NCBI RefSeq assembly: GCF_009905375.1 | Contig: NC_133650.1 | Location: 293,646,270 to 293,710,269, forward strand | DNA: 64,000 bases | Direction of reading: 5' to 3' | From: Apium graveolens | Taxonomy: Eukaryota > Streptophyta > Magnoliopsida > Apiales > Apiaceae | In this document: positions 53,105 to 64,000 of the stretch, one piece after another | How positions within the stretch are numbered: position 1 is the stretch's first letter | Layout: every line of letters begins with the position of its first letter | Notes under the pieces: generated by a model | Told to the model about the DNA's origin: nothing | Database searches by the model: none | What the model saw: the letters and a program-made list of their open reading frames with translations, nothing else | Program-made: the position numbers and the translations under genes

Positions 53105-53404
53105 AATATCATCTGATTGTCTAAAATTATAGACAAGAGTTTTGTCCCTGTTGGAGCGAAATTTTTTTCACATATTTTTAAAACGATTTATTTTTGATAT
53201 GCCACACAAAATTTTAGTTCATAATTAGTCAAGATTGGAGCTTATGCAAGCACGAGTACAACAACAGTTTATCATAACAATCTGCATACTGTATATAGGT
53301 GAAATTCGTGTTTTGGTAACAACTTATCATAACGATATACAAGTGTAAGATATAGAATTCCCAAACATTTATTTGTTAACACATATAATAATACTCCTTC
53401 TATC

Positions 53405-55615
53405 TAGAGTTGTTCGCGAACCGAGCCGTTCGCGAACAAGCTCGAGCTCGGCTCGTTAAGGGCTCGGTTCGGCTCGGTTCGTTAAGGGCTCGAGCTCGAA
53501 CTCGAACACAAAAATGTGTTCGTTAAGAAAACGAGCTCGAGCTCGGCTCGGCTCGAGCTCGGCTCGGTTCGGCTCGAAAAAAAATTTAAAAAAAAATTAT
53601 TTTTTATATATTTAATTATTATGAATTTTATTCAGATTTTTTATAAATATTTTTAAATTATTGAACTATACGAATTTCAAAATATATATTTTAGTAATTT
53701 GAAAAAATTCAGATATTAAAAATTAATTTTTTAATTTGATATTTTAATAATTAACAAGTGATCTGACTATTACTTGTAACTAGTATTTATTTCCTGATCG
53801 GTGTTTCGATTTTTTGAAATTATTTATAAATGATCCAACCGTACGGATGTCAAGATCTATATATTTAAGTGATATAATAAAAAATTTAGAAAAAATAAAT
53901 ATATTTGGTTTGCTATTTTAACGGTAAACTAGTAGTTTGACTAGTACTTCTCCCATATTAATGTTTTGATTTTTTAAAAAATATTTATGAATGATCCAGC
54001 CGTACGGATGTTAATATCTATATTATTTAGTAATATGACAAAAAATTTAGAAAAAATAAATGTATTTGATTTGTTATTTTCACAATCAACAGGTGTTTTG
54101 ACCTTTACTTGTAACTAGTGTTTAGTCTCATATTAATGTTTCAATTTTTAAAAAATATTTATGAATGATCCAACCGTACGGATGTTAATATCTATATATT
54201 TTAGTGACATGATAAAAAATTTAGAAAAAATTAAATTTATTTTGTTTATTATTTTGACAATCGACCAATTGTTTGAATAGTTGTTAGAACTATTGTTTAG
54301 TCTCATATTAATGTTTCAATTTTTATAAAAATATTTATGAATGATCCAACCGTACGGATGTTAAGATCTATATATTTTAGTGACATGACAAAAGTTTTAG
54401 AAAAAAATAAATGCATTTGGTTTGTTATTTTAACAGTCAACCGGTGTTTTGACCTTTACTTGTAACTAGTATTTAGTCTCGTATTAATGTTTTGATTTTT
54501 TTAAAAATATTTATAGATGATCCAACCGTACGGATGTTAATATCTATATATTTTAGTGACATGATAAAAATTTTAGAAAAAAATAAATTTATTTTGTTTG
54601 TTATTTTGACAATCAACCACTTGTTTGAACAATACTTGTAACTAGTGTTTAATCTCGTATTCATATTTTGATTTTTTTAAAAATATTTATAGATGATCCA
54701 ACCGTACGGATGTTAAGATCTATATATTTTAGTGACATGACAAAAGTTTTAGAAAAAAATAAATGTATTTGGTTTGTTATTTTAACAGTCAACCGGTGTT
54801 TTGAACTTTACTTGTAACTAGTGTGTAGTCTCGTATTAATGTTTTGATTTTTTAAATAATATTTATAGATGATCCAACCGTACGGATGTTAATATCTATA
54901 TATTTTAGTGACATGATAAAAATTTTAGAAAAAAATAAATTTATTTTGTTTGTTATTTTGACAATCAACCACTTGTTTGAACAATACTTGTAACTAGTGT
55001 TTAGTCTCGTATTCATGTTTTGATTTTTTTTAAAATATTTATAGATGATCCAACCGTACGGATGTTAAGATCTATATATTTTAGTGACATGACAAAAGTT
55101 TTAGAAAAAAATAAATGTATTTGATTTGTTATTTTAACAGTCAACCGGTGTTTTGACTTGTACTTGTAATTAGTATTTAGTATCGTATTAATGTTTCGAT
55201 TTTTTAAAAAATATTTATGAATGATCCAACCGTACGGATGTTAAGATCAATATTTTTTAGTGATATGACAAAATTTTTAGAAAAAATAAAAGTATTTGGT
55301 TTGTTATTTTAACAGTCAACCGGTGTTTTGACCAGAATTTTTTAATTAAGCTCGGCTCGGCTCGGCTCGGCTCGGCTCGACTCGGCTCGACTCGGCTCGT
55401 TTTGATGGAGAAAGCTCGTGTTCGGCTCGTGTTCGGCTCGGTTCGACTCGACTCAATTTTGTTCGATAAAAGCTCGTGTTCGGCTCGTTCGTTAACGAGC
55501 TCGAGCTCGAACACAGGTTTTTGTTCGTTAAGAAAGCTCGGCTCGTCAGAAAAAAAATTAAAGCTCGGCTAGGTTCGATCAAAGCTCGACTCGGCTCGGT
55601 TCGTGAACAGCTCTA
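53405..55615. mobile_element. Nonautonomous hAT element with an internal tandem array
   Basis: Terminal inverted repeats TAGAGTTGTTCGCGAACC and, on the other strand, TAGAGCTGTTCACGAACC. The 8-bp target duplication is CTTCTATC (53397-53404) / CCTCTATC (55616-55623), one mismatch. Subterminal regions are packed with GCTCGGCTCG/CGAGCTCGAG repeats on both sides (53420-53575, 55350-55600), a hAT feature. No transposase frame; the open frames rich in RAEPS are shadows of the GCTCG repeat. 2211 bp. Confidence 0.88.
53740..55333. repeat. Nine-unit tandem array, about 176 bp per unit
   Basis: Each unit has GATCCAACCGTACGGATG with the palindrome CCGTACGG, at about 53839, 54000, 54174, 54349, 54526, 54704, 54878, 55056 and 55231. 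From the third to the eighth unit two types alternate. One has GTTAATATC and ends with CAACCACTTGTTTGAAC (diverged in the third unit); the other has GTTAAGATC and ends with CAACCGGTGTTTTGA. This gives a repeat of about 355 bp. Confidence 0.88.
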
Positions 55616-55997
55616 CCTCTATCCCATTCATTCTGACCATATTTCCTATTTTGTCTGTCTCATGATAACTATGGTCAACTTTGAGTTGATATGATAATTT
55701 AAGTGTTAATTATGTTAATGTTTTTGAAAATTAATACATTTTTTGGTAACTATCCGTTTGTTTAATATTATTGAATAAAAAGTGAAAATATGATTGGTGA
55801 TCGAATAAGTGGGACGGAGGAAGTATTATATTATTAGATAATTTCATTATTATAAATAGTTTACTTATTATGATATTTTCCTTTATCATGTTTGGTTGTT
55901 GGCTATATAAGTCCCTCTTATATTGTAAATGAGAACAACTCATATTATAATAAAACCCTACTTTTCTCTCTTCTCTCTTACTCTCTATACTTTTTCA

Positions 55998-56015
55998 TGG
56001 TATCAAGAGTTATGG
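55998..56015 (+). other. Primer-binding site of the TRIM-like element
   Basis: TGGTATCAAGAGTTATGG, directly after the LTR end CA. Differs from the usual TGGTATCAGAGC by one inserted base. Confidence 0.7.
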
Positions 56016-56627
56016 TTCAATCCGAGATAGGTTGATGATGAGTTATATCGGATTGGGTTTCACATGTTGGGTTTAAATTATGTTGGGTTTAGTTTATTTA
56101 GTTCTCTAGGCACATTGACCCTTTGAGGGATTGATTTAGTTTATTTGGTGCTCTAGGAACATTAGTTTGATTTATCTGTTGCTCAAGGCACACTGATTCT
56201 TCGTGGCATTTGATTAGATTTGGATACAATTTGAATTGAGATACAATTTTTATTTGGTTGAGGATTGGATATAGTTTGTTGAGTTGGATTCGGTTATTTG
56301 GAGTTTGTATTGGGATGATTATGGAGTTTAGTTTTGGATTTGAATTTAGTTTCGCATGCAGTTTTGGTATTGTTTTCGATAGTTGCATATTTGATGTTTT
56401 GATTGCTTTGTTTTCTCTTGAATTGCTGCGTTTTTGGACGATTTATTTTTTGTTGTTGTGTCTTTAGATTTGTTTGAAAGTTTTTGGTTTGTTTGGATTG
56501 ATAACTCTGTTTTTGGATTTGTTTGGATATTTTTGAATCTGGTGTTGCAGTTTTGGATTTGTTTGGTTACGTAACTCCGTCTCTTGGTTGGCAACTCACG
56601 ATTCAATATCGTGAGTTTGAGGGGAGA

Positions 56628-56789
56628 TGTTAACATATACAATGATATTATATTATTGGATAATTTTATTATCACAATAGTTTCCTTATTAGGATATTTT
56701 CCTTTATTATCTTTGATTGTTGGCTATATAAGCCCCTCTTATATTGTAATTACTTTTCTCTCTTCTCTTTTACTCTCTATATTTTATCA
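56628..56789 (+). repeat. 3' LTR of the TRIM-like element
   Basis: TGTTAACATATAC...TTTATCA with TATA GGCTATATAA in the middle (also at 55901-55910 in LTR 1). Matches LTR 1 once the nested MITE is removed. Confidence 0.88.
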
Positions 56790-56794
56790 TTATT

Positions 56795-57855
56795 AACATA
56801 TAAGGTCCAGTAAATTATAGTAAAGTTACAAAAATACATTAATAGTCATTATCCTTATGCCACTAAATAAAAGATATGCATATATGTTAGGAAATAAAAG
56901 GTGGCATAATTTTTGGTATTTTAGAGGAAATAATGTGCCAATTTGTTTTGGCTTATTTAAGTGTAACTAAAAAATTTTTTGATTAGATTTTTTTAAATTT
57001 TTTCTTTCCTTTTTAGTAATTTATTGAATATATTTTTTATTTTATTTCACTTGTTTTTATTTTTAGGATGCTGGAAAGAGTTTTAATTTCTATTTCTCTT
57101 ATCAAACGTCTAAAGCACAATTATTTATCCAGGATCACGAATCCGAATTTTTTTCAGAATATACTAGTATTGTTCTTAGTTTATGTATGGAATGTAATTT
57201 TTATAGGGCACTATTTTTTTCTCTTGAATTCCCCCCTAAGGTTTTACTCTTGTGGGGTTTTAACAAGGCCTTTTTGTGGGTTATCTTTTCAGATATTTAA
57301 AGGTGATATTATCTAAGTTTCCGGGAGTACTTGCTTACTCTTCGGTTAGATTATATACTTTTAATGAATGAAAAAAAGTTTGTTCCTCCGGATTGGTAAC
57401 TCTATCCCTCCGATTTGTAATCTTGATATTTATATCAATGAATTTTTTTTCCTGACAAAAAAAATATATAATATTTTAATGACTATTTAAACTTATAATT
57501 TAAAATGAAATTTAATCCGGGTGGTTCCTCAGAATTTTAAGACCCCGTCCGAAATTATTTAAGAGGCTCATTCCTAAAAAAAATTGATTAAAATATTAAA
57601 ATAAACCAACTAATTTTGGAGGTTTAAAGTTAAGTAAATCAGAAACAACGGACAACAAACTACTGATCCTTTATAAACACCGCAAAGTTATAAAAATTAT
57701 AGATATATACAAGGAACTTATATACAACAGCCGTAATGTTTTATGGTAAAACTGTCGCAATATTTTGTTTTGACTAGTGTATCCCAACTATGTTGGTTGT
57801 GGATAATTTGTCATATATACATGCAAGTAGCAATACATATAAGTTTTTTATTGCC
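56795..57855. other. AT-rich spacer with possible LINE 3' tail
   Basis: At 57062-57470 a stretch ends TTTATATCAATGAATTTTTTTT...CAAAAAAAAT, which resembles the 3' end of a plant LINE with its poly(A), preceded by GGGGTTTTAACAAGGCC. No RT domain and no clear target duplication were found. The rest holds nothing I can name. Confidence 0.3.
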
Positions 57856-57920
57856 AGTTCGGGAAAATATACAATAAAAAACTTACGACTTAAAACGAAT
57901 AAGTGACTTCTAGTAGATAA

Positions 57921-58270
57921 GAGCATCTGCAATGTTATTGGCTAAAGTGGTTGGGTAAAATGAAATAAAATATTGATTATGTATAATTATTCAAACATGT
58001 TAGCTGATTTTCTCCAGTGTAAAATTTTATAATTTTTAAGTTATTATAAATAGAATGCATAATTTCGATATGATAAGTAGATTATGTGTAATTTAACTAC
58101 ATGTATGTACATGTTCGACAAATATAGCCAATATAGGGAGGTTGACTAAAATTGTAGCTAACAGAATTGCACCATTGGAGTAAATTACTTTTTACACAAT
58201 CTCTATAATATTTATTTATGATATCTTTAACACTTTTTTAGCTAATGGTTTTTACCCATTGGAGATGCTC
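57921..58270. mobile_element. Tourist-like MITE, complete copy
   Basis: 350 bp, ends GAGCATCTGCAATG and (inverted) GAGCATCTCCAATG, flanked by a 3-bp TAA duplication (57918-57920 and 58271-58273), as expected for PIF/Harbinger. A second copy is at 49497-53246. Confidence 0.75.
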
Positions 58271-58287
58271 TAAATACTTATAAGTTA

Positions 58288-59015
58288 AGTAATAAAACCA
58301 CCACTTATAGGGTTTTGAGAGTCAACCCCCAAAACTAGAGTTCTAGCCACCACTTCTTCATTCTTCAACCTTCATTCGTCAATCGATCAAGCCCCCTTTC
58401 GCTCTCCCATCTCCTCTTTTATTTATCTATCATTTTTTTCAATAAAACCAAAGATCTAATCATTTTCGGGTGAGATCTTGTCGATTAACTTGTTATCAAA
58501 TTTGTTAGTCGTGCCCATTTTTTTGAGATGTTAATGGTTTATGTTGTGATGTCTTTCTGTCTTTTGTTTCCGATTTCGGTAGTCGCTCTGAGAAGGATTT
58601 ATATGATATTTTTGGAGATCTATAAGGCTTGTATCAAAGCTGTGATGGTGGTGGATATTGCAAAATCTCACCTTTCACAACAAAAAAGTGTTCGTATTTC
58701 AGGGGCATTTGTTGCTCTAATATCAATTGATATAATTGATAGTTCTGAACATTAGATTACAGATGGTGCTTATGTGAAGGTCAATTGTGTTACTACTGGT
58801 TTCAGAATTGATGTAGGTTGGATTTCTCGAGATATCAGTGTAATATTTTTTAGATTAAAATTTTTGAATATTCTATGTGTTAAAGAATTTGAAAACAAAA
58901 CAGTTATTTTGGTTAGCTCGATTTTTGTTTCACAATCAGGTTGTAGTTGACAGTTCGGGGGTGTTTCCCGGCTGAAGTTCAATATTTTAATGAATTTTTC
59001 ACTCTGTTCATAAAA
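58288..59015 (+). mobile_element. Non-LTR retroposon insertion with 16-bp target duplication
   Basis: Flanked by AAATACTTATAAGTTA at 58272-58287 and 59016-59031, and ends in a short A tract (TTCATAAAAAAA). The insert starts with a GAGAGTCAACCCCCAAAACTAG-rich leader. It contains no LINE RT; it may be an internally deleted LINE, a SINE-like element or a retrocopy. The longest open frame (58528-58755) has no recognisable domain. Confidence 0.65.
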
Positions 59016-59352
59016 AAATACTTATAAGTTATATAATTGTTTGGATAGTTTTACTTAAAAGTCAGAATTTTTTTACTTAAATAAATTAAAATAAATAATT
59101 TTTAAATACAATTAACTTAATTCGTGAATTTAAAATTAGAAAAATATTCAAAACATATATTTTAAAATTAAAGTTAATAAATTGTGAATAAATTAAAATA
59201 AGTTATGAAAAACTACGCCATTACTAACATTCAACTAATCAGCTTATAAGTTATAAATTCGACTTATAAATTAGGTCGACAAACACTCGTCGATAAGAAC
59301 TTACAGATTTACAAGTGAATAAGTCAATTTTTGTATACCATCCAAACATGCC

Positions 59353-61857
59353 CTTAGTTCTTTATGCCAGCTAACATAAATTATTGTTATGGAAATAAGA
59401 GCTCTGATAAATATATTAAATTTAAATATAGACCGAAACTGATTATACGTTATAAACTTAAATAGTGAAAAACTTACCAACTAAAAACTTGAATTCAGCT
59501 ACAAATAATATCTACTTATGTATTCAAACTTTGTCGATATTTCTTTCCTCATATAAATTAACAATAATAGAAATAGAAAGTGTCAAAATATGTATGAGGT
59601 TGCAGAATTGATTTCTGCGTATACTCTACAAATAAACTTCAAAAGTTTGTGAAGGATCGAACCACGTTATTTCACCCGCTACTTTTTTTGATATTGCTTG
59701 CTTAGCTACATACTTCTTTAATTTTTACTTAATTTCAAACTACGATTGGGCTTAATACTGACCAGCCAATTATTCACACCAGTTTTTGGAACTCAATTTA
59801 ATTTCTAGAAAGGATCAGTCCAAAAGTTATTTAATTTCTAGAAAGGATCAGTCCAAAAGTTTTTTATGTCAGTCCGATTCTCACATATTAGTACCGGGAA
59901 ATTTCAAGTAAAGAGTTTAAATATATTTTCGCACTGCCAAAAAGCCCAACTATGATGAGCTATTAAAGCCCACATTTTTCGCAATGTATTAGTGCTTCTT
60001 ATTATAGTCTTTACAAACAATCAAACATCAACCTTGTAATGAGTTATAAGCCCACATACTGCCTAATGCATCACATTTTTTTTTTTAATTTTTTCCATGT
60101 AATTCTTGATTTTCTTAAATAATTAAAGAATAGTTAAAGATAGTTTAAATAATTGATTATTTGATCATTGAAAAATTAATCAAGACAACTAATTAGGGAA
60201 AAGGAGTAAGAGTTTATTATTTTTAATCTAATCAGATATATTCAAACCATACTTTTTATTACATAAAACTACTTATTTTTTAGTATGACGTAACAAAATC
60301 CTATTTTAGATCTCTCAAGAATCAATATGACTCATGAATTCGATACGAACTCGACTTGACGTTTACGGGTTAATGTTGTTAATAAATGGATTAGGTCGAA
60401 AACGGGTTAGACTTGAAATCGATATGGATTAAAAAAATAAGTTAGGGCTAAATCATTTAAATCGAATCTAATGTGTGTAAGTTGTATGAAAGACTTTTTA
60501 AGAGATAAATATAAAAGTGGACACTCGTTTCATCCATATATAACAAATTAATGACTCATTCTAAAAAATTACTCAACCTAATTGATCAGTGATTTTTAAA
60601 TTTATATCAAATTAGTTATTAAAAATTTAAATTTTATATTAATTTTAATATATTTGGATGAAACTAGTAACGATTTTGATATTTATCCCATTTTATATTG
60701 ACATATATTATATACTAATGCGACTGATCATATATTACTGTATATTAGTATACTAATATATTGTATAACACGGGTCAACATTTTCTTTGAAAAACATGGT
60801 TCAAATTTTTTTGATTATATATTTATAGTTTGCATTAACTTGTATATAAATTAAACAACAAAATCCCACTTTTTTTAACTTTAATTAGTAAAAAACATTT
60901 GAATTTTGCTACACAAACATAATATTTTGAAACAAAATATACGTATTTTGAAACACAATTAGTAATTTAATGAGCGTAATATATAATTAAACTAATTAAA
61001 TAAAATGAAAATAATATGTAGTTAATTAATAAATTTAAACTCATTAAATAAACTGATTATCGGCTTGGGACGGATAACCCATTTAATAAATATGCTGAAT
61101 TAGTGTCAAGGTTTTACTTTATCTAGTCGGGTTGATATCAATCCCTAATTTAAAAATTACGAACATGAAAACATTCGTATTCCGAAATTGACAGGTATCA
61201 TGCATCACTATGTGGCATATAATGTTTTAAGGAGCTATAAGAAACATCAAAACTAGCGATACCAAGTCAAATTTATATTACAATCAATCATATTAAAAGT
61301 TTAAGAATAATTTCTAATTAATTTAGGTAAATAAAAAACAAGTATGAAATAAGTGTTTAAAATTATTTACTTACCTATATTTGAGCAACTTACATGATCC
61401 TGGAGCATTCGTTATTCAGAATGGGGTTTTTTTAAGTGCATTTATTATCAGTTTGAATTAAACAACACCTGGTTTCATAAAATAAATAAAATTGAGCACC
61501 TTGGGGATAGCTAGACAAACCATATACATACTACATATCGCGACAGGGGGCAAGTTTCACGGAAGGTTTGAAATCCAAATGGAAAGCTAGGGGTAGGAGT
61601 GTCCGGATTGTGTGGTCACTTGCTTGGTCCTTCTCATCCCACACGCACATACATATATGTTGCACTTTGTCTTTCAAGATAAGACAAACAAGTAGTCCAG
61701 GACTCATCAACATTTTTTCTCACCTTACCCAAAATAATGGACTACTAAATTTTAAAAAGAAATTCTACTAACCTGGGCTAAAAATAAAATTTTGAAGATA
61801 TAGTTTTACTAAAATTTTGCCAACCAAGGTCAGTTTCTTTAGTTTTTCTCAGTTTGG
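59353..61857. other. AT-rich intergenic DNA
   Basis: No gene I can support. Contains a 33-bp perfect tandem duplication (59796-59861) and a degenerate repeat at about 60320-61190 with GACGTTTACGGGTTAATG- and GGATAACCCATTTAATAAAT-like motifs, probably a decayed DNA element. Confidence 0.45.
59796..59861. repeat. Perfect 33-bp tandem duplication
   Basis: Two identical consecutive copies containing ATTTAATTTCTAGAAAGG (59796-59828 and 59829-59861). Recent duplication or replication slippage. Confidence 0.9.
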
Positions 61858-62255
61858 AAAATATTAAAATAAGTAACTTATTACTTAAAATAAATAAGTA
61901 AATTATAATTGATAAATAGAAAAATACTTATAAGTTAAATTAGTGTTTGGATAATTTTATTTATAAGTCATAATTTTTTTCTTAAATGAACTAAAATAAA
62001 TAATTATTAAATTTAATTATCTTAATTCTTAAATTTGAAGTTAGATTAATATTTAGAAATATTTATTTTAAAATTGAGATTAATAAATCAATGAAAAATC
62101 AAAATAAGTTGAGGAAAATTACGTCATTACTAACATTCAACTTATCAACTTATATAGGTTATAAATTAACTTATAAATTGGGTCGTAGATAAGCTGTTAT
62201 GGACTTATAAGCCATAAGTAGCTTATAAGTTTGGCGTCAAATATGCCCTTTGTTC
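61858..62255. mobile_element. MITE (TTATAAGT family, copy 2), uninterrupted
   Basis: Aligns with the three parts of the element at 57856-59352 and has no insertions. Rich in CTTATAAGT palindromes. The ends near GTTTGGAAAATATT and CAAATATGCCCTTTG are approximate. Confidence 0.6.
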
Positions 62256-64000
62256 CGAATCTGAAAGACAAAAGAATATTACTTATTTTTCATTCTCTCT
62301 CAATTAATCATCCCAAAAGTGATAAGAAAATTTTGAAAATAAAAGTAAAATAAACTTCTTTCAAAATTTTCAAATTTCTTTTCTTTCAGAAAAAATAATT
62401 TTTTCTACTTCTTTTCATTTTTCTACTCAAAAAAGGTTTTCAGAATACAGTGTTATGGATTGTTTATTGAGATTGATTAAAATATTGAAATATATCGAGT
62501 GACAAGAAGTTTAGAAGATGAGTTCCTGATCAGCTAATTAACGTATTCTAACTGCACAGGCACTTGAAATCAATAATAATTTTGTATCTACTTGGTGTCG
62601 TTTTCTAATTAGAACACATAAGCTAGATTTTCTTTTGTATTAGACGGGTGTGGTGATTAAAGACGAAAACATCGTATCATTAATTGCACAAAAAGTAAAC
62701 GCATGAATGAATTTCCCTCCAATTTTGACCAGATTGCTTTTTAAAGTTTTACGTTTTGCAGAACGCAAAGGATGGAAATGACAATTGACAGACCAGGTCT
62801 CGTCTGGAATAGCAATACAAATGCTTGAAAGCTAAAGAGTCGTATGTCTAAACTTGTTGAGGTAATACTATTAAAGCTACGTAGGCTGTGCATGGGTTTT
62901 AACATAGACGACTGTTTACTCGGCCCTTTAACAATCAAACACATCAAAGGCATGACAAGGCCAACACATTATCATTAATCAATTATACCATCATATTTGT
63001 GTAAATATATCTTGTCAAGTTTTCTAAATCTTTAGTCACATCCAAGTGACATGAGTATTTCAAAATATTCAACACCATGTATATATATAGATCATATCAG
63101 AAGAGGGTACTACATGATCATAGAGTCAAGTGTATATATGTTATCGGATAATATTCTGAATTTTTAATTCTGCTAAAATTAAGAGTAAGGGATATGGTAA
63201 TGGCAATTTCCTCCAAATTTATGTACCAGACACTTGCTTTACTTGAGGAATATAAACATTATAACTACAGCATAGTCCATATTTATGCAGTAGGATTTGT
63301 TTATGAATTGGTTTGAGTGGAAGTATAAATAATTCAAGCTAAAAGGGGGGGAGGAAGGTATGGCCCCTGGTGAAGGATTTCATGTCCTCAGCTTATGAAA
63401 GCATATATTCTCCTTCTTCAATGCTTTGTCTTCTTCTCCAACACTACCTTTAAATCCTGCAACTTTTTTGACCTCCTTTTGAGGGCTTTGCTTTTTAATT
63501 AATTATAAATCCCCCCCCCCCTAAATTAAATATATAGTCCCCTTTAAGCTACCTTTAATACATCTCCATCAAATTCTCCTGTAAACTAATATTTGTTTTT
63601 GATGATTCCTGTAAATTAATATTTAAAAAGCATAAAGTTGGCACCTTAAAGATTAGAGACTAATTAAATCATCATAATAGAGTATGAGTGGGATCTGATC
63701 CCATTAAAAAGAAGGAGTTTAATTATTAGTACTTGGAGTTATCTTTTGAACAACTACCACATAATTATGTCTTCGATCAGTTCAATTCATTCTGGTTAAT
63801 CAGGAATTTAATAAATAAAAAACCAGCAGAAAAAAAGTGCTCAAAAAGTTACAGACGCGCATTTTACAGTAATTATTATATTTATGTTGCAGAACGCAAG
63901 GAAACCGAAAATAAAAATTGAATTTTTGCAAAAGGAACTTTACATGGACCGGTCTTTCTTCTGTTTCATGCTATTTAATACATATAAGGTCATAAGATTT
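62256..64000. other. AT-rich intergenic DNA to the window end
   Basis: No coding region or RNA gene that I can support. An 11-C homopolymer is at 63511-63521, a common assembly or sequencing weak point. A pyrimidine-rich stretch at 63400-63480 is unexplained. Confidence 0.4.

Larger units (their letters stand above)
49497..53246. mobile_element. Tourist-like MITE copy split by nested solo LTRs
   Basis: The two flanks of a gypsy solo LTR (49497-49728 and 53105-53246) align end to end with the complete MITE at 57921-58270. Shared features: GCAT-GCAAT start, CTCCAGTG, AACTATGTG-AATTTCACTA-ATGCATGTA, ACAAATAT-ACCAAT, TTGTCTAAAATT, TTGGAG, and the end ATTGGAGCTTATGC/CATTGGAGATGCTC. The solo LTR therefore landed inside this MITE. 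The outer borders are approximate. Confidence 0.7.
53394..55823. mobile_element. Stowaway-like MITE in the TRIM LTR, itself split
   Basis: Left end CTCCTTCTATCCCATTC (53394-53404 continuing at 55624) and right end AAGTGGGACGGAGGAAG (55823) are inverted copies of the Stowaway CTCCCTCCGTCCCA type. The flanking dinucleotide is TA on both sides (53392-53393 and 55824-55825). About 211 bp without the hAT insert. Confidence 0.8.
53374..56789 (+). mobile_element. TRIM-like small LTR element with nested DNA transposons
   Basis: LTR 1 begins TGTTAACACATATAATA at 53374, is interrupted by a MITE/hAT nest, and resumes at 55826 to end at 55997. LTR 2 is 56628-56789 (162 bp). A perfect 5-bp target duplication TTATT lies at 53369-53373 and 56790-56794. 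A primer-binding site TGGTATCAAGAGTTATGG (55998-56015) and the polypurine tract TTTGAGGGGAGA before 56628 complete it. The internal region is only 630 bp with no protein domain, and the element without inserts is about 1 kb, as in TRIMs. Confidence 0.88.
57856..59352. mobile_element. MITE (TTATAAGT family, copy 1) with two insertions
   Basis: Left part 57856-57920, middle 58271-58287 and right part 59016-59352 align to 61858-62255 (AATACTTATAAGTTA, GTGTTTGGATA, TTACTAACATTCAACT, the CCAAACATGCCCTT end). The ends are weak inverted repeats (GGGAAAATATACAA / GGATGGTATACAA). It is split by a Tourist-like MITE at 57921 and a retroposon at 58288. Likely hAT- or Mutator-type; the superfamily is not resolved. 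Confidence 0.6.

Noticed and set aside
55257..55582. Minus-strand open frames rich in RAEPS repeats
   Set aside because: Translation of the GCTCG simple repeat in the hAT subterminal region; no protein meaning.
61590..61665. Possible small RNA hairpin (GTGTGG...CCCACAC)
   Set aside because: Only a 6-7 bp stem with a large loop; not enough for a microRNA precursor.

Overview
This is a nuclear window from a flowering plant. The evidence is a spliced BEL1-like homeobox gene with its short 61-bp homeodomain exon, an S1-type bZIP gene with a sucrose-control upstream ORF, and AT-rich intergenic DNA packed with Ty1/copia and Ty3/gypsy (Tat-type) LTR retrotransposons, solo LTRs and MITEs. A dicot is likely. 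I cannot fix the species from sequence alone.

Layout. 1-707: 3' end of a BEL1-like homeodomain gene (+). 1279-23090: a three-level nest of LTR retrotransposons. An old copia (-) is split by a Tat-type gypsy (+, 3262-19724, target duplication TCCAT). That gypsy is split by a SIRE/Maximus-like copia (-, 8428-14213, target duplication ATGTC). A 100-N assembly gap lies in the innermost element, where its pol should be. 23634-24347: an intact bZIP gene (-) with a conserved regulatory uORF and a TATA box. 24562-27205: mostly AT-rich intergenic DNA. 27211-36736: a young SIRE-like copia (+) with 950-bp LTRs, target duplication AATAT, lightly damaged gag-pol and an intact extra 3' ORF. 36969-49003: an older, heavily mutated Tat-type gypsy (+, target duplication ATAAC) with an antisense multi-exon gene. 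49497-53246: a MITE split by a solo gypsy LTR that is itself split by a solo SIRE-like LTR. 53374-56789: a small TRIM-like LTR element split by a Stowaway-like MITE, itself split by a hAT-type element carrying an array of about 176-bp units. 57856-64000: further nested MITEs, a retroposon with a 16-bp target duplication, and AT-rich DNA with no gene I can support.

Only the homeobox gene and the bZIP gene look like functional host genes. Everything else is transposon-derived. The most interesting signals are: (i) the sucrose-control uORF; (ii) spliced antisense genes with their own TATA boxes inside both Tat elements, one below a dense TGGGCY cluster; (iii) short family-specific motifs scattered in both the LTRs and the internal or coding DNA of several elements (ATCCGTTGA, GTCTCATT/ACTGTCCCAT, GCGAGC, TTCTGATA); (iv) the alternating two-type satellite-like array inside the hAT element; (v) nesting whose LTR divergence (about 10%, 4.6%, 1.3% by eye) follows the order required by the nesting. 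LTR mismatch counts were made by eye and are approximate.
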